DNA of 64,000 bases from Symbiodinium kawagutii (taxonomy: Eukaryota > Sar > Dinophyceae > Suessiales > Symbiodiniaceae): contig VSDK01002138.1 in the NCBI GenBank assembly GCA_009767595.1, positions 439,801 through 503,800 on the forward strand, read 5' to 3'. This document shows positions 1-9,997 of this stretch, in pieces. Position numbers and translations under genes: made by a program. The notes below the pieces were generated by a model. That model saw nothing but the letters and a program-made list of their open reading frames with translations. It searched no databases and was not told where the DNA came from. Numbering within the stretch: position 1 is the first letter of the stretch; each line of letters opens with the position of its first letter.

Positions 1-61
1 GGCTTAGACTGGCCCTGCCCCCTGCCCCGGGCGGCGCTCATGGCTTGGGGTAGCCAGTCAC

Positions 62-102
62 CAGCTGCCGGGCCAGGCGGCTCACCGTTTTGACCGCCTC
101 CA
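62..102 (-). CDS. putative short exon, unknown protein
   Basis: Minus-strand island read as EAVKTVSRLARQL after an acceptor ending GGAAAAG; donor GTGACTGG. Two bases precede the first full codon and it ends in phase 0. Codons are G/C-ending. The frame stays open for seven more codons (ending GYPKP), so the donor could lie further left. The exon at 434-517 ends with one base, compatible with this start. The plus strand is open too, which lowers certainty. Confidence 0.4.
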
Positions 103-200
103 CTTTTCCGGTTCAGTGGGGGATGATTTTGTGGATGATTTCCAAAGAAACTCAGATTTGCCTCGAAATTGGTGGATGATTTTGTGGATCACTCAGATTT

Positions 201-321
201 GGCTGTGGGTCAGTTCACCCTTAGTCCCCCTTGTTCCCCTATCATTGACCAGGCTGTTTTCCCTTTAAAATGTTTGGTGATTATCTCTATTGTTGGTTGG
301 TTAAAGCCTTGACCCATAGCC
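201..321. mobile_element. family 1 inverted-repeat element (MITE-like)
   Basis: Begins GGCTGTGGGTCAG and ends TTGACCCATAGCC, an imperfect terminal inverted repeat of about 14 bases around a C/T-rich, non-coding core with CCCCTATCATT and TTGGTTGGTTAA. It abuts a second segment (322-433) ending in GCTTGACCCAGCTCGCC, so the two together look like one composite minus-strand intron next to the exon at 434-517. Confidence 0.7.
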
Positions 322-433
322 ATATATAGCTGGTATCTCCCCAATCGTATTGTTGCTTATTCTCCCCCTATTATTAACCATTAGCCTGGTAGTTAACCAT
401 GAGTTGGTTGGCTAACGGCTTGACCCAGCTCGC

Positions 434-517
434 CCTTTGTTGAGGCCAATCCCGGGCACCAGGCGAATGGATCTGCCACCGAGATCGCAGCCCCAGCCTC
501 TGAGTGCCACCTCTCAC
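434..517 (-). CDS. putative exon beside a family 1 terminus
   Basis: Minus island from acceptor CTTGCCAG. The best codon use is the frame with two leading bases: ERWHSEAGAAISVADPF then AWCPGLASTK. It ends with one base just before GCGAGCTGGGTCAAG, a GC-type donor that is also the end of a family 1 element. A second frame (VRGGTQRLGL...) is also open, so the frame is not certain. Confidence 0.55.
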
Positions 518-1700
518 CTGGCAAGACCAGTGACCAAGAGAAACGCCTAGCGATTGCATGGAGAATCTATCAGCTAAAGCTGGTTTACCTATCTAAAATC
601 ATGATTTTTAGCAGGTTTACCTATTGAGAATGATGATTTTTGGGCTGGTTCAGCTATTGAAAATGATGACCATTTGGCTTGTTTACCTATTGAGAATGAT
701 GACTTTTTTGACTTCCAGGTTAGTTAACCATCGGTTAAGCATCAATTGACCATCAAATAATCAGGAAGAAACCAGGAACGTACTGTTGACTATCCATTTG
801 TTTGTAGTCAATCAACATTGATTGTCCACCAGTGAGTGATCAGTCGTTTCTTAACTTGGCAATTAATCATCAATTGCCAATCATTACCGACCATCAATCT
901 GGCATTTACAACCATGATCAATCATCATTAATCATTAACAGTCAAGTAAGGATCGATGAACCATGATAAGACACTACCATACCTTGAGCCACCAGTAGCC
1001 TTTCTAACGGTTTGACCAGTGTAACAGCTAATAATCATCAAAAGCAACCATCATTACAAACCACAAATCATGATTATCAACCACGACTCAGCAGGGATGA
1101 AATACGACCACTATTGAGCACCAGCCATAATTTACCATCATGATACAACATTGATGCCTAGTGAAATATCAAGCATAAGAACTAATCATCATAATCCAAG
1201 CATTTTCAAGGTATCAATCATTATCAATTAACCAGTCTTCTTACAAATCATCGCCCATTGGTAACCACCATCAGCAAGGTTGATTAACCATTGTCAGCTA
1301 TAGTGAAAACTACTGTCAGCTCTTGATTCCAACGTTAATTGACCACAGTGATTAACCACCATCATCATTACTAATCACTATCAACCAGCATCACTGCTAA
1401 TTACCAACCAGCATTAAGCACCATCTTCATTAACCAGTCAGTAACCAGTCATAAACCAATAGTAACTGTCATACGGTTGATCCTAATCAGCCATTGTCAA
1501 TCGCTTTCAACAATCCCTAACAATCATCAATTCACCATCAAAGCATCATTTCACCCGGAGTTGAACCATCAACTGGTAAAAATGGATCATCATTGAACTA
1601 CCATTCATCAACCAATCACCAAAACTTGAACCACTCACCACCATTAAATAACCACCAATCATCACCACCATCAATAACCAACGAACCACTGCTACTTGAA
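518..1700. repeat. intronic AACCATCA-type imperfect repeat tract
   Basis: More than 1 kb without a coding island. It is made of drifting copies of AACCATCA, AATCATCA and AACCAGTCA, almost all in this orientation on the plus strand, with no fixed period. It ends at the regular 21-base array. Confidence 0.7.
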
Positions 1701-1703
1701 TCA

Positions 1704-1882
1704 CTCACCACCATGAATTCATCATCAACCACCATTAATTCATCATCAACCACCATTAATTCATCATCAACCACCATGAATTCATCATCAACCACCATTA
1801 ATTCATCATCAACCACCATTAATTCATCATCAACCACCATGAATTCATCATCAACCACCATGAATTCATCATCAACCACCAT
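1704..1882. repeat. 21-base tandem array, eight copies
   Basis: The unit is AACCACCATTAATTCATCATC with alternating ATTAATTC and ATGAATTC forms. Because 21 is divisible by three, both strands carry open frames (plus strand: repeats of TINSSST; minus strand: repeats of MVVDDEF). The composition matches the flanking AACCATCA tract, so I treat the frames as by-products of a minisatellite. Confidence 0.85.
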
Positions 1883-1926
1883 AACCACCATGGTGGTTCC
1901 CCATCGATTCGCATCATCCAACGCAC

Positions 1927-2034
1927 CGCGGTGAACGAAGCGCCGCCTTCTCTGCCCAGCTGGGCTTCGCCGGCGCAGCCGGCGTCGCCCCGTGGGCCTC
2001 TGCACCTGGCGAGCCACCCAGGGTGGGTGGCGAG
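1927..2034 (-). CDS. putative exon, Ala/Pro-rich linker
   Basis: Starts directly after GCTTGACCCAG, the terminus of a family 1 type element acting as acceptor. One base, then SPPTLGGSPGAEAHGATPAA and so on to AEKAALRSP; ends with two bases before GTGCGTTGG. G/C-ending codons throughout. A second open frame (LATHPGWLARC) exists. The first codons, C TCG CCA, are the same as at the exon starting 58898. Confidence 0.55.
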
Positions 2035-2364
2035 CTGGGTCAAGCGCAGTTAACCAACCAACCAATGGGGTTAATGTACCAACTAACTAAGGAATATGTA
2101 CCAACTAACTAATATGTACCAACTAACTAATGGTCAACTAGCTGGTGAATTCATGGTTAATACTAAGGGGATAATAAGCAACAATACGATTGGGGATGTA
2201 CCTAATGGTGGATCATCAACTGGTTCATGATTCATAATTTATAGGGGATATGTACCACCTAATGGTTAACTAGCAGTGAACCAACCAACTAACTAGCTGG
2301 TGAATTAATGGTTAATAATAAGGGGATAATAAGCAACAATACTAGGGGATATACCAACTATATT
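2035..2364. repeat. element-derived intron sequence
   Basis: Begins GCTGGGTCAAGCGCAGTTAACC, matching family 1 termini, followed by repeated TACCAACTAACTAA and two copies of a GCTGGTGAATT-TGGTTAATA-AAGGGGATAATAAGCAACAATAC segment. Looks like decayed or nested family 1 copies; no coding signal. Confidence 0.55.
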
Positions 2365-2480
2365 GGCTATGGGTCAGTAGTAACCAACCAACGATGGGGG
2401 GCAAGTTCACCCACAAAACTATAGGGAAAACAATGGTCAATGATAGGGGAACCAGGGCTATGGGGTTTTGACCCACTGCC
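2365..2480. mobile_element. family 1 inverted-repeat element
   Basis: From GGCTATGGGTCAG to GACCCACTGCC with the family core (GGGAAAACAATGG, GGGGAACCAGGG). Inverted in orientation relative to the copy at 201. Confidence 0.65.
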
Positions 2481-3389
2481 AATTGTTGAAATAATGGCGA
2501 TTACAAGCTAATAATCATCAGTTATAATGATTGATGTTGCAATACTGATGGTCATAGAAGTTGTAATGATGTTGGCGATGTTTGTTCACAATTGTTGTAG
2601 TGATATGTAGTGATGGCGATTTTGATGGTTGTGATGATGGCGATGGTTGTGATATTGCAAACTATTAGCTAACATGACCAAGCATGATCAACTATTCAGG
2701 ACCGCGATCAACCACTACTAAGTATGATCAACCATGAGAACAGTAACCATTATTAACCATTCTTTACCGTTGATAAGCATTACTAAGTAATGTCAACCAG
2801 TACCAATCCATGGTTAACTGTTGTCAATCATGATCGACCATCAAATTAACCACTATTAATTAACCATTGTCATATCGTTAACTGACCAATCATTTCCCGC
2901 CATTGCTAACCGATTGTTACCCACTACTTTCCATTGTGAATCATCATTGACCATGTCTAACCATTACATAACCAACCACTTCCAACCATCACTAAGCACT
3001 ACTAACTGTTCAAGAATCATCATTAACCATTATTAAGCACAACTAACCACTATTATTCGCCACCCATGCCTTACTAACCAGTATTAGTAGCCACTGCTAA
3101 GCACCACTAACCATTCAATAACCATTGGAAAAAGATGCTAAACCATTACTATTAGCCACTATTCAGCATTACTAACCACTAACATCCACTAACCACTATT
3201 AGTAGCCACTACTAAGCATTACTACCCACCAACCTAGGTGATCTAGGTGGCTGTTAGATCCCTTGCTAAAAGTCAAACTTTTAGGGGTTATATGGTAAAT
3301 CAATCATATCCCAAAAAAGCTAAGTTCAGCTAAGTTCATAGCTGTAATCCACCCACTAACCATTGGAAAAAAAAATGCTAAAGGTATAC
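2481..3389. repeat. intronic imperfect repeat tract
   Basis: GATGGTT-type repeats up to about 2660, then AACCATTA-type and ACCACTATTA-type repeats to about 3380. The orientation switches once inside the tract. No coding island seen. Confidence 0.65.
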
Positions 3390-3481
3390 CCCCTTCGCGA
3401 TTTCCACATCTTTCGGCCTGGCTTGGTCTTTGCCACCTCGGTTGCGGAGTTCGCACGGGGCGCGCGCAGCGCAGCTCGACA
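3390..3481 (-). CDS. putative exon, basic segment
   Basis: Acceptor CAACGCTGAAG, phase 0, reading CRAALRAPRANSATEV then AKTKPGRKMWKSRR, ending with two bases before GTATACC. Almost all codons end in G or C and no other frame is equally good. Phase fits both the exon at 3681-3868 (if that ends at GTCGCC) and the one at 1927-2034. Lys/Arg-rich; function unknown. Confidence 0.7.
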
Positions 3482-3680
3482 CTTCAGCGTTGACCGTGGG
3501 GATGGGCAACCGGCAACCAGCCATAGCGGTTGATTTATTCAGCCAACTTGGCTGGGAGGATTCTCACATATTTCTAGCAGTTGTAGATAATTAGTTATAG
3601 CTATGATAGTTTTATTTTAACTATCCATATTTCTATCAGTTATAGATAGTAATATAATGATAGGAGGTTTCCAGGGCGAC

Positions 3681-3868
3681 TCTCTTGCAGCTGTCATCGT
3701 GACTTTGGTTTGACCAGGTCTGGTGCGATTTATTTGATGCATGACCAGTCGAGGTGCCAGTTTGGTATGGGCCAAATTTGCGCAACCACTTGTATTCCAC
3801 AACATTGAAATCAGATTCTGTCTTGGAAACAGCCGTGCCAGAACTTGGAATGTCTTCCCATGGGCTGT
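3681..3868 (-). CDS. putative exon, unknown protein
   Basis: Acceptor GAGGCTTGCAG, two leading bases, then SPWEDIPSSGTAVSKTESDF and VVEYKWLRKFGPYQ. The frame stays open to a GTCGCC donor (phase 0); an earlier donor GTCATGC at 3745 is an alternative. Another minus frame (MVRNVTLGELL...) is open but has a less protein-like composition. Confidence 0.7.
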
Positions 3869-4536
3869 CTGCAAGCCTCGTAACAACTCGCCAAGTGTAA
3901 CATTCCTTACCATCAAATCTTGGTTATGTCTGTCTGTTATTGGTAACTATGGAACATAATCTTCTATCAAACACCATTTGAGGATCATTGAGAGTCTTGC
4001 TTCACTGAAGACCCAGTCTAAATCCCTCAGGATTCGCCCCTCCTTCGGTCATTGTTTGGTGGTTCCACCCGTGAAGTGTGACAGTCAAATGCGGGTAATG
4101 TAATCACACCAGCTGGTTGGGTGCTAATAACACCAATATTGACCAACAATACAAAGAATGCTTTAGCCCCAGCAATACGCATGGTGATGATTGTCAGCCC
4201 ATCATGATAGTGACAATGATTGGAGCCATGAGAAAGATAGTAACGACCACATAAAGTCGCCAGCCAGTTTTGCATTCACAGCAGCCAAGGCTGACTGTGT
4301 CGCATTGGTTTCTTGGCCGCAGACCCACTGCATCTTGCCACTCTTGTACCTAAAGACAGCTTGAGCATGACGGATTGTAGTAATTCAAACCCCACATCTC
4401 AAAAAAATTGGCTTTTTGGATGAATCTTGTTGCACAAACGACGAGCATGCGCACAAAAAGAGGCAGGGTTGCAGCTCATGTTACTACGCAACACCATGAG
4501 AAATCATTGAAGACCGGCAGCGTACGCAATTGGGAC

Positions 4537-4635
4537 CGGCAAAACTGTCCACCAGTTCCTCTGACCGCTACTGGGAAGAGGGTTCAGTCGGTTCAAGGAT
4601 TTGCCGCTGCGCAAAGAGCTAGCAGCGGCACCCAG
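4537..4635 (-). CDS. putative exon, unknown protein
   Basis: Acceptor GATTGCACAAAG, phase 0, 33 codons: LGAAASSLRSGKSLNRLN then PSSGQRNWWTVLP, donor GTCCCAATT. A later GTACGC donor would add about five codons. The plus strand has a long open frame here (4408-4674), which I treat as the mirror. Confidence 0.6.
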
Positions 4636-4794
4636 CTTTGTGCAATCATTTATACATGTGCGATATGTATGTAAATACATTTTATGATATGCTTATATGT
4701 AGGAAAAAATATTCATTCATGAGTGTGCATGTCTGCATTCTACCAAGTTGAGTGATGTCATTTGACATACTTTGACCAAGTAGATCATACGCAC

Positions 4795-4861
4795 CGGTAG
4801 GAGTGCTGTGACAATTCAACCAGTTTCGCTTCCACTTGCGGTTGGACAAAATGATACATAT
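4795..4861 (-). CDS. putative short exon
   Basis: Acceptor GATTGATGAG, two leading bases, then MYHFVQPQVEAKLVELSQ ending HSY plus two bases before GTGCGTATG. Short amphipathic helix-like segment. The two other minus frames are partly open. Confidence 0.6.
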
Positions 4862-5070
4862 CTCATCAATCTCATCCGCCATGATTTCTATCCTTGCTTT
4901 CAATTTTTGATGATTCCTATGGCAAAAAGCACGAAAAGTGATAAAAGTGATACAGTCGATCGTATTCAAGGTCCAACTTTTGAGTCGATCATAGTCACAG
5001 TCCACTTAACTGTGGCAAAAAGAACGAAAAGGGAACAGATAAGTGGATCAATTCCACAGTCCAGAGGTAT

Positions 5071-5190
5071 GGCTGTGGGTCAGTTCCCTCAGTCCCCCTG
5101 CTTCCCCATCAGTAAGCAGGCTGTTTTCCACCATTAGTTTGTTGGTTATTATCCACCATGAAATTGGTTGGTTAATATTGATCCATAGCC
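5071..5190. mobile_element. family 1 element with 104-base extension
   Basis: GGCTGTGGGTCAG to TGATCCATAGCC, followed at 5191-5294 by a segment ending GTGCTTGACCCGGTCGCTCGCC. Together 5071-5294 form a candidate minus-strand intron with donor GCGAGCGACC after the exon at 5295-5355 and acceptor GACCCACAG. Confidence 0.65.
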
Positions 5191-5294
5191 ATCTTGTTGG
5201 TATACATCCCCTATAAATTGCTAGTTGTCATCCCCTACTATTAACCCTTAACCTGCCATTATTGGTTGGTTAAGTGCTTGACCCGGTCGCTCGC

Positions 5295-5355
5295 CATATC
5301 TCCATCGCTATCCATCTCAGCTGCCCCCGACCAACTCCTTGGTGTTGCCCTTCCT
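5295..5355 (-). CDS. putative exon ending at a family 1 terminus
   Basis: Acceptor GCGCTTCCCAG, one base, then GRATPRSWSGAAEMDSDGDM, phase 0 at GCGAGCGACC. The exon at 25114-25176 ends the same way, with codons GAT ATG directly followed by GCGAGC. Phase fits the exon at 5671-5741 (2+1). The other minus frame (RKGNTKELVGGS) meets a stop. Confidence 0.5.
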
Positions 5356-5473
5356 CTGGGAAGCGCGCCCATGCCAATTCTCCGTCCACCTCACACCATC
5401 CCAAGTCACGGGATCGAGTTGAAAAAGAAACACAACAACATTACAATCTCTCAAAAATGTTCTCATGTGTAAA

Positions 5474-5506
5474 TATAAATATATATATATATATACATGA
5501 ATAGAG

Positions 5507-5560
<54 letters not shown>

Positions 5561-5563
5561 GTA
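5474..5563. repeat. TA run and GATA microsatellite
   Basis: An AT run (5474-5496) followed by about fourteen GATA units (about 5507-5563) inside the intron between the exons at 5671-5741 and 5295-5355. Confidence 0.95.
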
Positions 5564-5670
5564 GAGATTATGAAGAGCTATAAGAGTAACTGCAATCTCA
5601 CTGACAACAAAACCTTGCATTCTGCAAGCACTGTCTAGCTTCACCATTTTCCTAGGTTGAGCCACGGCAC

Positions 5671-5741
5671 GCAGCATTGGGGTCTTTCCAGTTCTCCCAC
5701 TCCCAGTCGCCATGTGATTCCTGGGGCAGCTGACATCGAAA
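5671..5741 (-). CDS. putative exon, Trp-rich
   Basis: Acceptor CTGCTCCCGCAG, phase 0, reading FRCQLPQESHGDWEWENW then KDPNA and two bases, donor GTGCCGTGG. Three Trp in 23 residues. Phase fits both neighbours (7791-7848 ends in 0; 5295-5355 starts with one base). The plus strand is open as well (GAADIETAGAG...). Confidence 0.65.
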
Positions 5742-6055
5742 CTGCGGGAGCAGGTAACCCAACCGTCATTAGTAGTGACCGAAGCCAACATATCAACAAA
5801 GTTCACTTGGCGACACAAGTACTGCGGCTGCTCCCTACAACCCCATGGAACATCACTCAGACTTTGGCAATCGCTGACTTCTCTGGGGATATCTGACCTC
5901 CATACCACAAAAGTACACATATGTTCGAGGTTCTCACAGGCTACTGGAGAAGCATGGGGAAGCTACAGCAAGGGAACAAGACAAAGGAAGAAACCACACG
6001 CGCGAAATATCTAGGAATAGATACCGGTCCTTGCCTTGCAAGTAAGTGCAACTAT

Positions 6056-6172
6056 GGCTGTGGGTCAAAACCCTGTACCCCTGGGGCCCCTGGGTACCAT
6101 CATTAATCCTTCTTTTCCCTAGGATTGCTGGTTATCAGCCCCCATTGTTGATAGTTGATATTGACCCATAGC
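6056..6172. mobile_element. family 1 inverted-repeat element
   Basis: GGCTGTGGGTCAAAACCC to TTGACCCATAGC, with the CCCCTGGGTACC and CCCCCATTGTTG core. Confidence 0.7.
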
Positions 6173-6919
6173 AATATTGCCCATTGAAATCCATTAAGCT
6201 ATCTGGAGATCACTTGAAAGGTCATTCTCCCTACGCAGGGCGGTTGCCACTACATCTCCTAGTCAACGGAACCTGCTCAAGCCCTGGTCACATGCTATGC
6301 AGTGGCACCCTTGTGCCTTAGACTTTAGAGCGCAATGATTGCTTTGTGTATTCGTGAGCTTGTGAAGTGACTGAAAATCGTCCTCTGCCAGTTTTGCAAC
6401 AAATGTTTAATATCATCTCCTCTTTGAGACATATCTATGGCCTGCATGGGCACCACTTCGGAAACCTTGGGCTATGATTTCTAGGTGGTGTTGACCAGGA
6501 TTCGACCAACCACCTGTGAAGATGATCATGGCCGGTCATGACCACTACAGTTGTCCCTGAAAATATGACCAGCCACCCCCGGTTGTCCGCTCCATCCATG
6601 ACCCAGCCTCCGTATGTTTCGACTCCTGATCGTCCGGTCGTGCTTTCCCGGGGCTAGTAGCAACCATGGAATAGGCTCATATCATACGTGCTGCACTGAA
6701 GGGTACGGGTGTGTGTGGGTGCATGTGCGCGTGATCCTGCAGTGGAAAACGATTTGGATTGATTTGGTGTAGATTTGTCTACGCCGATGTGTTTGTCGAC
6801 CGTGAGTAGGTTACAATCGCAGCAACTGATGATGCTACAGTGGGATACAGTTTCGGTGCACCACTTCTAACCCTCACAGGGCTGGATTGCTTAACCAATA
6901 GTTTCACTGGGAACCATTT

Positions 6920-7042
6920 GGCAGTGGGTCAGTTCACCCCCTACTTTTGGTTCCCCTATCATCAACCGTTGGTTTGCCTACTATTGTTGGTTATTATATC
7001 TTATTATTTCCTATTATTGTTGCTTCATATTGACCCGTAGCC
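6920..7042. mobile_element. family 1 inverted-repeat element
   Basis: GGCAGTGGGTCAG to TTGACCCGTAGCC; flanked by ATTT and GTTT, a 4-base near-duplication. Confidence 0.7.
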
Positions 7043-7192
7043 GTTTCTGAACGTCTACCGAAAAAAACATGGTAGTGACACTGATGATGGAAGCACTGCC
7101 GGGGGGCCTGAGTTGTGAAACACCAAACCGTACCTGGGTTCAAGGGTCGTTTCATTGCCGCTGGAAAATACCAAAGGGTATCTCATGTGGGT

Positions 7193-7281
7193 AAGGGTCA
7201 ATATCAATCATTAAGCAACTATAATAGGGGAAAACAATGTTAATGATGGGAACCAGGGGTATAGAGTTTTGACCCATAGCC
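7193..7281. mobile_element. family 1 element, left end decayed
   Basis: Right terminus TTTTGACCCATAGCC is intact; the left terminus is reduced to AAGGGTCAATATC. Confidence 0.55.
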
Positions 7282-7790
7282 ATATGAACATGATTAATCA
7301 CCATGGATATTGTTAGTATATTTTTGGTGATGCGATAATTACTGACAATCGCTGACCATCATACCAGCATCAATCCATCATGAAGCATCATGAATCGCTA
7401 TTCACCAGTATCAGCCCAGCATTTATAATGACCTGACCATAGTAGGTGAAACAAGAATCATGAATGATTGTTGCCATTCAGCCAGTATTGACCGATCATT
7501 ATTGACCGTTAGTCCCTATTATCTACTCAGCCATCAGGTCAAGTTCTATCAACGTTCGTTAAGCACCAACTAACCTCAAATGGTCATGGCTAAACATATC
7601 GTAATCATCGATTAGCCATCAATCATCACTTGGCCATCATTGTATCACCTTTTAAGCCCCATTTAGCCACCGTTTCACCACCACTGAACCACCATTTACC
7701 CCAAGTTACTCACCATTTACCCACCACCGTTGCGCCATTGCCCACCGTTCCACCACTGTTGCTGCTTGCTCTCCCTCCTCACCGTCCCAC

Positions 7791-7848
7791 CTTGCGAGGC
7801 TTCCGGTGCGTGCCGGTGTCCTCCTCCGCCGTGTCGCTCTCATCGGTC
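7791..7848 (-). CDS. putative acidic exon next to a family 2 element
   Basis: Acceptor AGTCGTCGCAG, one base, then TDESDTAEEDTGTHRKPRK, phase 0 at GTGGGACGG. The frame stays open back to 7872, where the family 2 terminus TATTTTGAG could itself be the acceptor without changing phase. Strong Asp/Glu then Arg/Lys character. Confidence 0.65.
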
Positions 7849-7864
7849 CTGCGACGACTTATAT

Positions 7865-7974
7865 GGGTGTTTCTCAAAATAGGGGTACCCCCAAATCATC
7901 CATTACTAGTCATTTATAGCAATAAACCATAATAAACCAACCATTTTGGGGGTCCCCTATTTTGAGAAACCACC
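7865..7974. mobile_element. family 2 inverted-repeat element with ATAT duplication
   Basis: GGGTGTTTCTCAAAATAGGGG to CCCCTATTTTGAGAAACCACC, flanked on both sides by ATAT. On the minus strand its termini read GGTTTCTC (donor-like) and TTTTGAG (acceptor-like), and an exon lies directly next to it. Confidence 0.8.
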
Positions 7975-8880
7975 ATATGAACCACCATAGAATCCAACCG
8001 TTAGTGATGCTTAATGGTTCCTGATGGGCATCACCTATTTGACCATCGCTAATGGTTGGTGAGTGATGGTGGTGAGTGATCGTGGTGAGCGACCCCCCCA
8101 AAAAAACAGCAATAGATCATGCATGTTCATTATTAACCATCATTAACCATCACTAAGCATTGACCATCACTAACCATCATTAGTAATCAATCAACCATCA
8201 TAGGTCGCTATTAACCATCATTAACCATCACTTTTTGCCCGTAATGTAGCTCTGGCTAATGTACACCACCCGACGATGTGTGAGTGATGAACGAAGACGA
8301 TGCCCTTGAGCAAATGAAGACACTGCAAATGTGGCATCATTAACCATCACTAACCAGCCAATAGTGATCCTACTCGTCGCTTCTACGGTTAGTGATGGTC
8401 AACAGGTGATGCTTGATGATGCTCAGGTTCAACGGGTGACCCTAGGCAACGGATAAGGTCAAGGTGGGCCATGGCACAGCCCCAGATGGATGGTATAGCA
8501 TTGGTGTAATGATGGATGGTTCATGATCTGGGGATCATTCTTATCTATGGCAGGTATGAAACGAATGACAATGAGCAATGATCCTGAATCATCATCTCAA
8601 TCGATCATCCAGTCATCATCAATCAGCCGCAATTGACTATCAATTAATCATAGGTAGTAGTAACCATGAATCATCATCACCATCATCATCACCATCCATT
8701 CACTATCAATTAATCATAGGTAAGAATGAATCCAAGATAGGCCAAGATGTAGCTCTGGCAGCTCCTGCGACTCTCCGAGCCCATGAAACTGCCCAGAGGT
8801 GTCGGCAAGGGCGCCCAATCCTGGCTGCTGCATCAGTGGCCCAAGCTCCCAAGCATCCAAGGTCAACCATCCATCATGGA
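7975..8880. repeat. intronic AACCATCA/TGATGGTT tract
   Basis: Imperfect repeats interrupted by short non-repetitive stretches (8240-8340, 8440-8560). A minus frame at about 8740-8850 reads LGPLMQQPGLGALADTSG and could be an exon, but I cannot find a convincing donor. Confidence 0.5.
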
Positions 8881-8883
8881 GTA

Positions 8884-8942
8884 GGAACCCATAGGAACCC
8901 ACAGGAACCCACAGGAACCCACAGGAACCCACAGGAACCCAT
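8884..8942. repeat. 10-base tandem array
   Basis: Six units of AGGAACCCAC with AT variants at the ends. Confidence 0.95.
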
Positions 8943-9099
8943 AGAAATCCAAGTATCACGTGTCATGGGAACATCTTGCTATGGAGAAAAAAAACACTTG
9001 GGCGGACAGCTGGATGCTATTCATGCTGTGGCAACATCTACGGTGAAATCCCTCCTGCTTGATGCAATTTTTTCCACCGACCCCTCGGGCACTTCACAC

Positions 9100-9172
9100 T
9101 TCATCCAGCCCCACGCAGAGTGCCTTGTTGGGCTGCTGGCTGAAGAGTGCAATGTCCGAGTTGGCCTCCATC
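9100..9172 (-). CDS. putative exon, unknown protein
   Basis: Acceptor CCTCTCGCCCAG then G, reading MEANSDIALFSQQPNKALC and VGLDE, phase 0 at donor GTGTGAAG. Nearly all codons end in G or C. It could be a first coding exon because the frame starts with ATG, but an AG|G acceptor precedes it. A long plus frame (8578-9234) runs antisense through it. Confidence 0.65.
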
Positions 9173-9272
9173 CTGGGCGAGAGGTCAACGATGGTCAACG
9201 CCAGCCCCTGTCCTGGCTGGACACAGGTTTTTGATGTCTCAAGGCTGGTTGATAACGGCTATCACAGCCAAG

Positions 9273-9374
9273 AACTGGTTGGTGCTTGACCCCGTCATGA
9301 AAAAAGTGCACGTGTCAACCAACCATCTGTGAACAGTTACTAGTGAAAATAAAACATGTTTTGAACCACCAACC
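9273..9374. mobile_element. family 3 inverted-repeat element
   Basis: CTGGTTGGTGCTTGACC to TTTTGAACCACCAACCAG with the family core GTCAACCAACCA and AAAATAAAACATG. Confidence 0.65.
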
Positions 9375-9557
9375 AGTAGTAGTTGATCATAGAGTCGTAG
9401 AGGACAACAAACAACTATACCTGGTAGTATGCAATCCCATGCGACTAGTATCATTTTACGGTGTGATCCAATTACACCGTGTTACACCGCTATGCTTCAT
9501 CATCTTCATCGTATCTGCTGTCAAAAAGGATCATTACTTAAAGCTGAACTGGGAAAC

Positions 9558-9633
9558 CTGCTGTAAAGTTCCACCAGCCGAGAAGCTTTTTGTAGCTGTC
9601 AGGCTTCTCCACCGACTCCATCTTTCCACAAAT
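9558..9633 (-). CDS. putative exon, unknown protein
   Basis: Acceptor GGCATCCGCCCAG, phase 0, reading ICGKMESVEKPDSYKK then LLGWWNFTA and one base, donor GTTTCCC. Very typical codon use (GAG, AAG, GTG). A 172-residue minus frame spans this in another frame and is judged less likely. Confidence 0.7.
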
Positions 9634-9902
9634 CTGGGCGGATGCCAAGCAAATGATGCTGAATGTACAAATGGCTCTGCCAATTCATTTCTGTTCTTTT
9701 TGTTGTTGGTGTTGATTTGACTCCAATGCATCCCTCTGGGAGTGTCCACATTCGTGTTTGCCAAACACAATGTATACCAGTGTATGCATTCATGTTCAAT
9801 TGTGTAAATACATACGATTTGATTAAATATTGCCAGTATCTCTGCATACAATGTAATGAAACAATCTACTGGTACATTGTCTACTTCTTGATCCTCGAGT
9901 AC

Positions 9903-9997
9903 AATCTCCTGAAATCTTTTTGATTCCTGGTTCGCTCCCTTTTCCATGGGCCTCCATGATCTGTTGTCGCGTGTAGCGGCGGAATTCATGCCGATAC
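9903..9997 (-). CDS. putative exon, basic helix-like
   Basis: Acceptor CTTCGTTTCTCAG then G, reading YRHEFRRYTRQQIMEAHGKG to IKKISGD plus one base, donor GTACTCG. Good pyrimidine tract. The last ten residues have weaker codon bias, so an earlier exon end is possible. Confidence 0.65.

Larger units (their letters stand above)
5742..7790. repeat. intergenic or intronic spacer with two family 1 copies
   Basis: Mixed sequence. Plus open frames at 5657-6014 overlap the exon at 5671 in antisense. 6180-6830 is non-repetitive with no frame I can defend. From about 7280 to 7700 AACCATCA-type repeats lead up to the next exon. Confidence 0.5.

Noticed and set aside
7029-7050. Possible relic of the dinoflagellate spliced-leader sequence (CCCGTAGCCGTTTCTG) at a family 1 end
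   Set aside because: Only a partial match, and the bases belong to the family 1 terminus (GACCCATAGCC). No full leader found in the window.
8578-9234. A 218-residue plus-strand open frame
   Set aside because: It runs through AATCATCA repeats, the 10-base AGGAACCCAC array and the antisense of a better minus exon at 9100-9172; the length comes from repeats lacking stops.
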